64,000 nt of DNA from Pseudomonadota bacterium. Lineage in GTDB: Bacteria; Chloroflexota; UBA6077; JAJPHF01. Below the pieces are notes generated by a model. The model saw nothing but the letters and a program-made list of their open reading frames with translations, searched no databases and was not told the origin of the DNA. The DNA is taken from contig JAJPHF010000016.1 of assembly GCA_021325365.1 (NCBI GenBank), positions 186,001-250,000 on the forward strand, given 5' to 3'. Shown in pieces: positions 39,732 through 48,314 of this stretch. The first letter of the stretch is position 1. Each line of letters starts with the position of its first letter. A program made the translations under genes and the position numbers.

Positions 39732-42125
39732 TCAGCCCGGCTGCCGTGCGTCCTCGTCTGCTGATGGCTGATCGCTGACGGCTGATAGCTGATCGCTGAC
39801 GGCGGCTGGCTGCGCCAGCATCGCGCCCAGCACGCGCTCGGGCGTGAGCGGCAGGTCGTGGATGCGCACGCCGACCGCGTCGCGGATGGCGTTGCCGATC
39901 GCCGCCGACACCGGCGGTACCGCCGTCTCGCCCAGCCCGTGCGCGTCGCCGCCGCCGCCCGGATGCTCGACGAGGCTATTGGTCATCTCCGCGGGCAGGT
40001 CCTCGAACGACGGCAGCATGTAGTCCGCCAGGTTACCGTTCAGGAGCTGCCCGTTGTCGTACTGCATCTCCTCGAAGAACGTCTGCCCCAGCCCGAGCGT
40101 GATGCTGCCCTCGTTCTGCAGCTCGGCGTTCCGCGGGTTCACCGTCTTCCCGACGTACACCTCGGTGTGGTAGCGCGTCACCTCCACCTGGCCCGTGTCC
40201 AGGTCCACCTCCACCTCGGCGGCCCCGGCCGCGTGGTGCCAGTGGACCGCGGCCACGCCCTGCCCGGTCTCCGGGTCCAGGCCGCCCTCGGTCACGTAGG
40301 TGCCCGTGCCGACCACCTGCTGGCGGCGGCTGCGAGAGAGCACCTCGGCCAGCGTCAGGCCCCGCTCGGGCGAGCCGCGCACGAAGGCGCGCGCCTCGGC
40401 CACCTCGACGTCTTGCGGCGCGGCCTCCAGCAGGCTCGCCGCCAGCTCGCGGACCTGGTTGCGCGCGTCCTCGGCGGCGTACTGCACGGCCGTGCCCATC
40501 GAGAAGGTCGACCGGCTGGAGGTCGTCGACTGGTCGTAGGGGGTGATGTCGGTGTCGGGGTCGACCACGCGCACGCGGTCGTACGGCAGCCCGAAGGCGT
40601 CGGCCGCGATCTGCGCCAGCACGCCCTTCGAGCCCTGGCCCATCTCCACCGTGCTGCTCAGCACGGTCAGGCTGCCGTCGCCCTCGATGCGCAGCCCCGC
40701 CGCTGAAGTAGACGGCGTGACCGTGCTCTTCAGCGCCAGCGCGACCCCGCGCCCGACCGCCTTGCGGGGCGGCGCCGCGCGCTTCGGCGTGCCCCAGCCG
40801 ATCCGCGCCGCCGTGTCCCGCAGGATCTCCTCGAAGTGGACGTCGTGCATGTGCTCGCTGGTGGCGAACGTGTCGCCGTCGCGCAGCGCGTTGCGCAGCC
40901 GCATCTCGACGGGGTCGATCCCGAGCGCCCGCGCGATGTCGTCGATCTGGCACTCGCCCGCCCAGTGGCCCTGCGGCGCCCCGTAGCCGCGGAAGGCGCC
41001 CGCGGGCGGCAGGTTCGTGTAGGCGGCGTACGAGTCGACGGCGATGTGCGGGATGCGATATGGCCCCGGGCTCGCGTAGCCGCCGTTCTTGATGAGGCGC
41101 GGGCTGATGTCCGCGTAGGCGCCGCCGCTCCAGTAGCAGCGGATCTCGCGCGCCGTGATCGTGCCGTCGCGCTTTACGCCCGTCCGCATGTAGAACTTCG
41201 ACGGGTGTTTGGTGATCTCCAGGAACTCCTCGTGGCGGCTCAGCGTCAGCTTCACCGGCCGCCGAGCCAGCAGCGCTACCGTCGCCACCAGCGGCTCCAG
41301 GTGGATGTAGCTCTTCGCGCCGTACGCCCCGCCCAGCGTCGCCGTCAGCACGCGCACGCGCGACTGCGGCAGGCGGAAGATCTCGGCCAGGTCGGCGCGC
41401 ACCGACGACGGCGTCTGCGTCGACGACCAGACGGTCAGCCGCCCGTCCACGCTCCACTCGGCCAGCGCGACGTGCGGCTCCAGCGGGCAGTGCTGCGCCG
41501 CCGGCGTGCTGTACACGTCCTCGAAGATCTCGTCGGCCTCGCGCAGCCCCTCGGCCACGTCGCCCTTCCGCAGCACGAAGTGGTTGCACAGGTTCGTGCC
41601 GGCCTCGCGCTTCACGATGATGTCGGCGAACGTCTGCCGCTGCGGCGGCAGCTCCTCGTGCAGCAGCGGCGCGCCCGGCCGCAGCGCCTCCTCGGCGTCG
41701 AACACCGCCGGCAGCTCCGCGTACTCCACCTCGATGTGGTCGAGCGCCTCCTGGGCGGTGTCCTCGTCCACCGCGGCCACCGCGGCCACCACGTCGCCTA
41801 CGTAGCGCACCTTGTCCAGCGCCACGATCGGCTTGTCCTGCACGACGACGCCGTAGTGCGTCTGCGTCGGCAGCGCGCGCAGCCGTTCGCCCGTCAGCAC
41901 GCAGGCGACGCCCGGCCGCCGCTCGGCCGCGCTCGCGTCCAGCCGCACGATGCGTGCGTGCGCGTGCGGGCTGCGCAGCACCTTGACGTGCAGCATGCCG
42001 GGCAGCTTCAGGTTGAGCGTGTAGGGCACGGCGCCCGTCACCCGCTCCACCGCGTCCAGATAGGGCAGGGCCTGCCCGGTGAGCGGCCCCGACGTGCCCG
42101 GCTCTTGCTCGCGGATGACCATCAT
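39732..42125 (-). CDS. Molybdopterin-binding large subunit of a molybdenum hydroxylase
   Basis: The 797-residue protein is the catalytic subunit of a xanthine dehydrogenase/CO dehydrogenase-type enzyme. AGAFRGYGAPQGHWAGE, EMGQGSKGVLAQIAADAFG and GLGETAVPPVSAAIGNAI, with the catalytic Glu in GLGE, are visible. The active-site loop AYRCSFR of form I CO dehydrogenase is absent, so a heterocycle or aldehyde oxidoreductase is more likely. It starts immediately after the stop of the FAD subunit across heptad repeat H5. The last 25 residues (AVSDQLSAVSDQPSA and on) are encoded by heptad repeat H4 and are not part of the family. Confidence 0.9.
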   Translation of the reverse strand: MMVIREQEPGTSGPLTGQALPYLDAVERVTGAVPYTLNLKLPGMLHVKVLRSPHAHARIVRLDASAAERRPGVACVLTGERLRALPTQTHYGVVVQDKPIVALDKVRYVGDVVAAVAAVDEDTAQEALDHIEVEYAELPAVFDAEEALRPGAPLLHEELPPQRQTFADIIVKREAGTNLCNHFVLRKGDVAEGLREADEIFEDVYSTPAAQHCPLEPHVALAEWSVDGRLTVWSSTQTPSSVRADLAEIFRLPQSRVRVLTATLGGAYGAKSYIHLEPLVATVALLARRPVKLTLSRHEEFLEITKHPSKFYMRTGVKRDGTITAREIRCYWSGGAYADISPRLIKNGGYASPGPYRIPHIAVDSYAAYTNLPPAGAFRGYGAPQGHWAGECQIDDIARALGIDPVEMRLRNALRDGDTFATSEHMHDVHFEEILRDTAARIGWGTPKRAAPPRKAVGRGVALALKSTVTPSTSAAGLRIEGDGSLTVLSSTVEMGQGSKGVLAQIAADAFGLPYDRVRVVDPDTDITPYDQSTTSSRSTFSMGTAVQYAAEDARNQVRELAASLLEAAPQDVEVAEARAFVRGSPERGLTLAEVLSRSRRQQVVGTGTYVTEGGLDPETGQGVAAVHWHHAAGAAEVEVDLDTGQVEVTRYHTEVYVGKTVNPRNAELQNEGSITLGLGQTFFEEMQYDNGQLLNGNLADYMLPSFEDLPAEMTNSLVEHPGGGGDAHGLGETAVPPVSAAIGNAIRDAVGVRIHDLPLTPERVLGAMLAQPAAVSDQLSAVSDQPSADEDARQPG
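39760..39801. repeat. Heptad repeat H4 (6 x GCTGATN), translated
   Basis: Six units GCTGATG, GCTGATC, GCTGACG, GCTGATA, GCTGATC and GCTGACG fill 39760-39801 without interruption. They are read as the C-terminal tail of the large subunit. Confidence 0.92.
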
Positions 42126-42136
42126 CGTCTCCAGTT

Positions 42137-42248
42137 GTCAGCAATCAGCCGTCAGCTATCAGCTCTCAGCCGTCAGCCGTCAGGTATCAGCCGTGGACTC
42201 AACGGTGGGCACCGCCATTAGCTGATGGCTGACCGCTGTTTGCTGATA
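42137..42248. repeat. Heptad repeat hairpin H5 between the FAD and large subunits
   Basis: Eight units of the type GTCAGCC/ATCAGCT occupy 42137-42192 and four of the inverted type GCTGATG/GCTGACC occupy 42221-42248. The stop of the FAD subunit (42199-42201) lies between the arms, so its last codons are repeat-encoded. The left arm reaches to 12 bases from the large-subunit ATG. Confidence 0.9.
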
Positions 42249-43092
42249 GCTCGCCCAGCGCCCGCGCCACGAGCACTCCGATCATGCGCTGGCGGTACCA
42301 GGCGGCGGCGCGGATGTCGTCGATCGGCTCGATCGCCTGGGCATACGCCTCGCCGATCGCGCGGAACAGCTCCGGACTCGGCCGCTCGCCCCGCGCAAGC
42401 GCCTCCGCCTCGGGCACTCGCTGCGGCGTGCCGGCGACCGCGCCGACCACCACACGCAAGTCCTCGCAGGCGCCCGCGTCGTTCAGCCGCACCGTCGTGG
42501 CGACGCCGATGCAGGGCCGGTCCTCCGACGACCGCGTCTGGAACTTCAGGTAGCTCGCGCGTGTGCCCGGCGCCGGCTCCGGCACGACGATCTCGGTCAG
42601 CACCTCGTCGTCCGCCAGCGCCGTCTCGTAGAAGTCCGTGAAGAACTCCCCGAGCGCGATCTCCCGCGTGCCGCGCGGCCCCTCGGCCCGCACCCGCGCA
42701 TCCAGCGCGATCAGCATGGCCGGCGGGTCGGAGGCGTAGTCGGCCTCCGTCAGGTTGCCGCCAACGGTCGCGGCCCAGCGCACGCGCATGTTCGCCACCT
42801 GATGGTACGTGTCGGCCAGCGCGGGGTAGTGCTCGCGCACGGCGGGCGCGCGCTCGGCCTGCGCGATCGTCGCCAGCGCGCCCAGCCGCAAGCCCTCGCC
42901 CGGGGCGTAGCTCACGTCGCGGTAGCCGTCCACCGTGTTCAGGCTAATCAGGTAGCGCGGCGCCACCAGCCGGTTGCGCAGCATCAGCACCAGCGCCGTG
43001 CCGCCCGCCAGCAGCTTCGCCTCGTCGCCGTGCTCCGCCCGCAGCGCCGCCGCCTCCGCGATCGTCCGCGGCTCCAGGATCTCTACGTCCAC
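42199..43092 (-). CDS. FAD-binding subunit of a molybdenum hydroxylase (CoxM-type)
   Basis: The 297-residue protein has the FAD-binding PCMH/VAO-type domain: KLLAGGTALVLMLRNRLVAP near residues 26-45, TVGGNLTEADYASDPPAMLIAL with the TxGGN flavin motif at about 112-116, and the CO dehydrogenase flavoprotein C-terminal domain. It passes electrons from the 2Fe-2S subunit to an acceptor. It is the first gene of the M-L-S cluster. The tail ELSANSGQPSANGGAHR is encoded by the right arm of heptad repeat H5. Confidence 0.9.
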   Translation of the reverse strand: MDVEILEPRTIAEAAALRAEHGDEAKLLAGGTALVLMLRNRLVAPRYLISLNTVDGYRDVSYAPGEGLRLGALATIAQAERAPAVREHYPALADTYHQVANMRVRWAATVGGNLTEADYASDPPAMLIALDARVRAEGPRGTREIALGEFFTDFYETALADDEVLTEIVVPEPAPGTRASYLKFQTRSSEDRPCIGVATTVRLNDAGACEDLRVVVGAVAGTPQRVPEAEALARGERPSPELFRAIGEAYAQAIEPIDDIRAAAWYRQRMIGVLVARALGELSANSGQPSANGGAHR

Positions 43093-43179
43093 GCTATACT
43101 CCCGCCCCTCCGATCCATCCCCGTCAGGCCTCGGCCCGCGCTCGGTACTCGGAATTGCCCCTGGAAGCCGTCTCCTATC

Positions 43180-43485
43180 TCAAGCATTCGCCGGATCAAC
43201 GCCCTCCACGAAGAGAAGGCGCCGACTGAGCGCCTGCTTGCGAAGCTTGAGGGCCTCCGCGTACTCCGGCGAGTCGTACCACTCGCGCGCCCGGTCCATA
43301 CTCGGGAACTCGACGACGATGATCCGCTGTTCGACTGGCCATTCGCCCTCGGCCACTTCGACCGCGCCGCCGCGAATGACATAGCGGCCCTCGTAGCGGG
43401 CGATTGAATCCTGGGCCAGCGCCCGATATGCGTCGGCGAGCGCGGCGTCGAGGATTGTGGCCTCGGAAATCACATATGCAGTCAT
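43180..43485 (-). CDS. DUF1330 family protein
   Basis: The 101-residue product is a ferredoxin-like alpha/beta-barrel protein of the DUF1330 family: TAYVISEATILD, RYVIRGGAVEVAEGEW, IVVEFPSMDRAREWYDSPEY. DUF1330 proteins occur in catabolic operons and have no established reaction. The ATG at 43485 overlaps the TGA of the UbiD relic frame upstream (ATGA), so the gene was once coupled to a ubiD gene. It precedes the molybdenum hydroxylase genes on the same strand. Confidence 0.85.
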   Translation of the reverse strand: MTAYVISEATILDAALADAYRALAQDSIARYEGRYVIRGGAVEVAEGEWPVEQRIIVVEFPSMDRAREWYDSPEYAEALKLRKQALSRRLLFVEGVDPANA

Positions 43486-43641
43486 CGAGCCCAATCCGAG
43501 GCGCGAGCCCCCATGCTATCCCGCGCGCTCAGATACCGCGCCAGCCAGTAGCGCTCGGCGCCCCGAATCCGCGGCGGCGTGAAGTCCTCCAGCTTGCCGA
43601 GCGGCGCCGTCCCGTCGATCCCCATCTTCGCTGTCGTCCGC
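43482..43641 (-). pseudogene. Duplicated 3' end of the UbiD gene
   Basis: Positions 43519-43641 match 44088-44210, the 3' end of the UbiD gene at 44060, over 123 bases without gaps; I count eight mismatches. The frame reads TAKMGIDGTAPLGKLEDFTP and ERYWLARYLSARDS and stops at a TGA that overlaps the DUF1330 start. It is probably the original end of that gene, separated from it by the toxin-antitoxin insertion. Confidence 0.85.
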
Positions 43642-43731
43642 ACTGTACTATATTCGGGAAACCGGGTCCGTGCCGGCCCGTAGAATCATGGCTTGGCCGC
43701 TATCCGCGCGCCGCTGTCGGGAGGCTGCTCG

Positions 43732-43992
43732 GTGTCTACCTCTACGGCTCGTGACACCCTCCATCGCCTGGTCGATGCGCTGCCCGAGGCGGCGCTTGAT
43801 GACGCCACCCGTTACCTGGAGGGCCTCAACACTGAGGACCCCGTCCTTCGGGCCCTGCTCCTCGCGCCCGAGGACGACGAGCCCGAGACCAACGCGGAGC
43901 GGCAGGCTACCATCGAAGCCGACGCCGACGCCGCGGCTGGCCGCGTAGTCTCGCATGCCGAGGCCCGGCGCCGGCTGTTCGACGACCAGTGA
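43732..43992 (+). CDS. Candidate antitoxin of a RelBE/ParDE-like pair
   Basis: The 86-residue acidic protein begins with a helical LHRLVDALPEAALDDATRYL segment. An acidic linker follows (PEDDEPETNAERQATIEADA), and the end is GRVVSHAEARRRLF, typical of antitoxins that precede ParE/RelE-type toxins. GGAGG lies before the GTG start. The stop overlaps the start of a toxin-like frame (GTGA), which is truncated. The module lies between two copies of a UbiD 3' end. Confidence 0.65.
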   Translation: MSTSTARDTLHRLVDALPEAALDDATRYLEGLNTEDPVLRALLLAPEDDEPETNAERQATIEADADAAAGRVVSHAEARRRLFDDQ

Positions 43993-44063
43993 TCTGGCAG
44001 GTCGAGTGGACCGATCGCGCCCTGAAAGACGCCATATCGTGGGCTACCGCGCACGCCACCTAA
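43989..44063 (+). pseudogene. Truncated ParE/RelE-like toxin remnant
   Basis: The frame starts with a GTG overlapping the antitoxin stop and encodes 24 residues, VIWQVEWTDRALKDAISWAT and AHAT, before a TAA. The beginning fits the first strand and helix of RelE/ParE toxins; the rest, including catalytic residues, is missing. The TAA overlaps the stop of the convergent UbiD gene at the edge of the duplicated segment. Confidence 0.6.
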
Positions 44064-45451
44064 CCGGCCGTGCTCGCCCGCACGCCTTCCCGCGCGCTCA
44101 GATACCGCGCCAGCCGGTAGCGCTCGGCGCCGGGGATGCGCGGCGGCGTGAAATCCTCCAGCTTGCCGAGCGGCGCCGTCGCGTCGATGCCCATCTTCGC
44201 TGTCGTCCGCTCGGCCGGCGCCGACGGGTCGAGCGTCGGGCTGTGCAGGTTCGGGATGATCAGCACGTCGCGGTCCGCCTGCACCCGCGTGTTGATCGCC
44301 CACTCCACCTGCAGCGCGTCGAACACGTCGATGTCCTCGTCCACCACCACGACCTGCTTCGCGCCCAGCGGTGCCGCGAGCAGCGCCAGGATCAGGTTGC
44401 GCGCCTCCGCGTCGTGCCGCTTCTTGATCGACACGATGACGTGATGCCGCGTCGCCCCGCCCGGCGTCACGTGGACCGCCTGCACCTCCGGCGACACCTT
44501 GTACGCCTCGCGGTACACCATCGCCGTCGCCGCCGGCTGCATCATCCAGTGGTTCTCGGTCATCGGCATGCCGGTGAGCGCGTTCTGGTAGATCGCGCCG
44601 CGCCGCAGCGTGATCGCCGTGACCTCCAGCACCGGCGCCTGCTTCACCGCGCTGTAAGTGCCCGGGTACTCGCCGAACGGCCCGTCCGCGCAGTACTCGC
44701 CCGGCAGCGTGCGGCCCTCGATCACCATCTCCGCGTGCGCCGGCACCTCCAGGTCGAGCGTGCAGGCGCGTACCAGCGACAGCGGCTCCCCGCGCAGGCC
44801 GCCCGCCACGGCGTACTCGTCGGTGCCCAGCGGCACGCGCGCCTGCGTGGCGATCTGCAGCACCGGCTCGGTGCCGATCACCGTCGCGATCTCGGTGGGA
44901 CGGCCGTCGTCCAGGTTCCGCTCGATGATCGCGCGCGTGTGCCGGCCCGGCGGCGCGTAGACCGACAGGTGGTTGCGGTCGAGGAGCAGCATGCGGTGGA
45001 TCGACACGTTGCGCTGGCCGCTCACGGGATGGCGCGCGACCTGCAAGCCTGCCGTGACGTACCGCCCGCCGTCTTTCTCGTAGTGCAGCAGGATCGGCAG
45101 CTCACGCAAGTCGATCTCGTCGCCGCGCAGCACGATCTCCTGGCAGGCGCCCTCGTCCACCAGCACGGGCGGCAGCGGCCGCTCCTCGCGCTCGCGGTAG
45201 GCATCGTACAGCTCGCGCTCGCCCACCTCCAGCGCCAGCGCCACCCGCCGCTGCGCCGCGAACAGCCCGCTGAGCACCGGGAAGCGGCTATCCTGCACCC
45301 TCTCGAACAGCAGCGCCGGCCCCTGCACGTCCGAGGACTCGCGCGTCAGCGCGACGATCTCGTACTCCCACGTCACGGGGTCGGCGATGCGCAGCAGGTC
45401 CCCCTCCGCCTCCAGGCGGTCGAGAAAGCTCCGCAGGTCAGGCCACGGCAT
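44060..45451 (-). CDS. UbiD family decarboxylase (second copy)
   Basis: The 463-residue protein is a second prFMN-dependent decarboxylase. It has RNVSIHRMLLLDRNHLSVYA, quoted at the limit, as the cofactor segment. ADGPFGEYPGTYS carries the catalytic Glu, and QVVVVDEDIDVFDALQVEWA is the C-terminal domain element. It is distinct from the copy at 36140 and probably acts on another substrate. I chose the ATG at 45451, preceded by GGAG. Its last ten residues (REGVRASTAG) come from the DNA of the toxin-antitoxin insertion, downstream of the duplicated segment. Confidence 0.88.
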   Translation of the reverse strand: MPWPDLRSFLDRLEAEGDLLRIADPVTWEYEIVALTRESSDVQGPALLFERVQDSRFPVLSGLFAAQRRVALALEVGERELYDAYREREERPLPPVLVDEGACQEIVLRGDEIDLRELPILLHYEKDGGRYVTAGLQVARHPVSGQRNVSIHRMLLLDRNHLSVYAPPGRHTRAIIERNLDDGRPTEIATVIGTEPVLQIATQARVPLGTDEYAVAGGLRGEPLSLVRACTLDLEVPAHAEMVIEGRTLPGEYCADGPFGEYPGTYSAVKQAPVLEVTAITLRRGAIYQNALTGMPMTENHWMMQPAATAMVYREAYKVSPEVQAVHVTPGGATRHHVIVSIKKRHDAEARNLILALLAAPLGAKQVVVVDEDIDVFDALQVEWAINTRVQADRDVLIIPNLHSPTLDPSAPAERTTAKMGIDATAPLGKLEDFTPPRIPGAERYRLARYLSAREGVRASTAG

Positions 45452-45744
45452 CGGTAGCTCCGGGCGCGATCTCCCCACGTCCGGTCGAACCGCCGCAACA
45501 ACAGGTCGAGGGCGGTGACACGTGTGGCGCGTACTTGCGATGCTAACAAGCCGAGCGCCGCGCGGTCAACGCGGCTGACGGTAACGTGTGTCCCACAGGA
45601 ATTTGCGGACGGCGGGGGCGCCATTGATTGCGCTTGCTAACCGGGTCTACGACGGGCCGATCTGGATTGACACCGCCGGGTGGCCGCCCTATGATCGGCT
45701 CGGCGTTAGGGGCGAATTGGCTGCGTAGAAACGGAGGCTTTGCT

Positions 45745-46854
45745 ATGGCGCACGGCAACCAGCAGCGTGGGCCGGGCGTCCGCCCCCTGGGGCGGCGCCG
45801 CTTCCTCCAGATCACGGCGGCGGGCCTGGGCGCCGTCGCGCTGATGCGCACGACGGACGGCCGCGTGGCGCACGCCCAGTTCGACGAGCTGTACCGGCTC
45901 GCGCGGGCTGAGGGCCAGCTCAACCTCTATGGTGGCGGCCCCACGGCGCCGTTCGAGGCCTCGGGGCGCCAGTTCACCGCGGCCTTCCCCGGCATCACCG
46001 TGAACGTCACCGGTGGCTTCAGCAACGTGCTCGCGCCCGAGATCGACCGCCAGATCGCGGCCGGCAGCGTCGAGTGCGACGTCACGGTACTGCAGACGTT
46101 GCAGGACTTCGAGCGCTGGAAGCAGCAGAACGCCCTCCTGCCGTTCCGGCCGGACGGCTTCGACCAGATTCCCGATGGCTTCAAAGACCCCGACGCCACG
46201 AGCGTCGGCCTCCGCGTCGGCGCGGTCGCCTTCGCCTACAATCCCGACCGGCTGCCGGAAGACGTCGTCCCGGCCACTGCCCAGGACTTCCTCGACCCGC
46301 AGCTCGGCGGCCTGTGCATCACCTGCTATCCCCAGGACGACGACCTGACGCTCTACCGCTACACCACGATCGTCGACAAGTACGGCTGGGACTGGATGGA
46401 CGCCTTCATGGTGAACCGCCCCCAGTTCATCCGCGGCCACCTCGGCGTCGTCCGCGAGATCATGGCCGACCGCGCGGGCGTCTCCTTCGATTCCACGCTC
46501 AGCTCGACGCTCGGGGCGCAGGCGAACGGCGGGAACATCACCCTGGTCATCCCGGAGGCGGACGGCATGCCGATCTGGGCGCAGGGCGCCGGCATCTTCC
46601 GGGCCGCCCCCCACCCGAACGCCGCGAAGCTCTACGTGAGCTGGCTGCTGAGCCGCGACGAGCAAAGCCACCTGCCGCCCGGCAACTGGCCGGTGCGCCA
46701 GGACGTGCCGCCACCGGCCGGCTTCAGGCCCATCCTGGAGTACAACGTGCTGAACGGCTACCGCGACTTCGTGATCGACGAGCCGCGCCTCGAAGACCTC
46801 CGCCGCCGCTTCGAGGGCTACGTCGGCCCCGTCCGCGGCGAGCCCGTCATCTAA
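45745..46854 (+). CDS. ABC transporter solute-binding protein, Tat-exported (family 1-like)
   Basis: The 369-residue protein begins with a twin-arginine signal (LGRRRFLQITAAGLGAVAL). The mature part resembles iron/thiamine/polyamine-type binding proteins: GQLNLYGGGPTAPFEASGRQ, FPGITVNVTGGFSNVLAPEI, VAFAYNPDRLPEDVVPATAQ and LVIPEADGMPIWAQGAGIF. GGAGG precedes the ATG at 45745, which I chose because it gives the signal peptide. No permease or ATPase of this class is adjacent. It is divergent from the UbiD gene at 44060. Confidence 0.8.
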   Translation: MAHGNQQRGPGVRPLGRRRFLQITAAGLGAVALMRTTDGRVAHAQFDELYRLARAEGQLNLYGGGPTAPFEASGRQFTAAFPGITVNVTGGFSNVLAPEIDRQIAAGSVECDVTVLQTLQDFERWKQQNALLPFRPDGFDQIPDGFKDPDATSVGLRVGAVAFAYNPDRLPEDVVPATAQDFLDPQLGGLCITCYPQDDDLTLYRYTTIVDKYGWDWMDAFMVNRPQFIRGHLGVVREIMADRAGVSFDSTLSSTLGAQANGGNITLVIPEADGMPIWAQGAGIFRAAPHPNAAKLYVSWLLSRDEQSHLPPGNWPVRQDVPPPAGFRPILEYNVLNGYRDFVIDEPRLEDLRRRFEGYVGPVRGEPVI

Positions 46855-46880
46855 CCCGCGCCCGCGCGGCCCGCGCGTTC

Positions 46881-47024
46881 GTGTAGGGACGCTGCCTGCT
46901 GCGCCCGGCCGGGTCGTCCCCCGGCCCGATGTAACGGCGCCCCTGGCCACGCCTTGCCGGGTTGGTACTCGACCCGGTGTACGGGCGCTGGCCGCCGCGG
47001 CCTGCCGGCCCCCAACCCGCCCGG
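46881..47024. repeat. R3 degenerate 48-bp tandem repeat
   Basis: Three units start at about 46881, 46930 and 46977 with GTGTAGGGACGCTG-, TGTAACGGCGCCCC- and GTGTACGGGCGCTG- and share a C-rich GC-skewed body. The array resembles the one at 57.8 kb. It accounts for most of the 329-base spacer 46855-47183, which holds no gene. Confidence 0.6.
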
Positions 47025-47183
47025 TTTCGCGGCGCCGCTGGCCGCGCCCGGGCTGGCAGGCGCGTACCCCCACGGCCCGGGCTGGCCGCCAGACATTGAC
47101 AGTTCGCGCGGGGTCGGATAAGCATTAACCAAGCAGACACGCGGCCCCATGGGCGGTCGTCCACCAAGAAAGGAGCCCTCCTC

Positions 47184-48314
47184 ATGCCGCTACCAGCCCC
47201 GGGCGTCCGGCGAGCGCTCCCGGCACTGGCGCTGGCGACCACCCTGCTCGCCAGCTGCGCCGGCGGCGCACGGCCCGCCGCGGGCGGCAGCCCGGCTCAG
47301 GACGGAGCATCCGCTCCGGCGCCCGCCAGCGGCGGCGCGGCCCAGGCGCCTGCCGCGCCCGTTAAGGTCATGATCGCCCAGGCGGTGGACAACCTGGCCT
47401 TCGCCCCCGTCTACGTCGCCCGCGCCAAGGGGTACTTCACCGAGGAGGGCGTGGACGCCGACGTGACGGTCGTCGAGGGCGGTAACGCCGCCACCCAGGC
47501 GGTGGTGGGCCGCAGCGCCCAGCTTGCGCTCTCCGACTCGGGCGAGGTCACCCAGGCGAACGACAAGGGCGTGAACCTGGAGAGCGTGGCGACGGTCATG
47601 GGCAAGCTCACCATGAACCTGGTCATGCGCAAAGACCTGGCCAGCCAGTTGAACCTCACCCGCCAGTCGCCGATCGCCGACCGGCTGCGCGCGCTCAAGG
47701 ACCGCACCATCGGCATCACCTCGCCCGGCGCGGCCACCGAGGTGTTCAGCAGCTACTATCTGCGCGTCGAGGGCTTCGATCCCGACCGCGACGCCAAGAT
47801 GGTCGCCGTCGGCGGCGGGCCGTCGCTGCTCGCGGCGCTGAAGCAGGGCCAGATCGACGCCTTCATGCTCTCGCCGCCGGTGCCCGAGACGGCCGTGGCC
47901 GACGGCTATGGCACCCTCCTCGTGTCGGCCTCGCAGGGCGACGTGCCGCAGCTCAACGAGTTCGCCTACGAGGTGCTCTACGCGCGCAAGGACTACGTCG
48001 ACCAGAACCGCGACACCGTGCGCCGCGTCGCCCGCGCCATCGCCCGCGGCAACAACTTCACCCTCGATCACACCACCGCCGCCCGCGACATCATGCCGAG
48101 CTTCTTCAAGGTGAAGCCGGAGCTGTTGAGCGAGGCGATGGACTTCCTGGTGCCCGCGGTGCCGCGCGACGCGCTGGGCACCGAGGCCGCCTGGGCGAAG
48201 GCGGTCGAGATCCACCAGCAGGCCGGCATGATCTCCAAGCAGCTTGACAGCCGCGAGGGCGTCCTCTGGACCAACGAGTTCCTGCGCGACGTGAACGGGC
48301 TGAGCGACCGGTGA
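47184..48314 (+). CDS. ABC transporter solute-binding lipoprotein (SsuA/NMT1-like)
   Basis: The 376-residue protein has a lipoprotein signal ending LLASC, an A/G/P linker and an SsuA/NMT1-type domain: NLAFAPVYVARAKGYFTEEG, VDADVTVVEGGNAATQAVVG and LKDRTIGITSPGAATEVFSS. AAGGAG precedes the ATG. The stop overlaps the ATPase start by four bases, so it is the binding protein of the transporter that follows. The downstream amidohydrolase suggests that the imported ligand is a nitrogen-containing small molecule. Confidence 0.87.
   Translation: MPLPAPGVRRALPALALATTLLASCAGGARPAAGGSPAQDGASAPAPASGGAAQAPAAPVKVMIAQAVDNLAFAPVYVARAKGYFTEEGVDADVTVVEGGNAATQAVVGRSAQLALSDSGEVTQANDKGVNLESVATVMGKLTMNLVMRKDLASQLNLTRQSPIADRLRALKDRTIGITSPGAATEVFSSYYLRVEGFDPDRDAKMVAVGGGPSLLAALKQGQIDAFMLSPPVPETAVADGYGTLLVSASQGDVPQLNEFAYEVLYARKDYVDQNRDTVRRVARAIARGNNFTLDHTTAARDIMPSFFKVKPELLSEAMDFLVPAVPRDALGTEAAWAKAVEIHQQAGMISKQLDSREGVLWTNEFLRDVNGLSDR

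Noticed and set aside
39732..42125. Large subunit considered as a true aerobic CO dehydrogenase (coxL form I)
   Set aside because: The AYRCSFR active-site loop is not present; only the general family motifs are.
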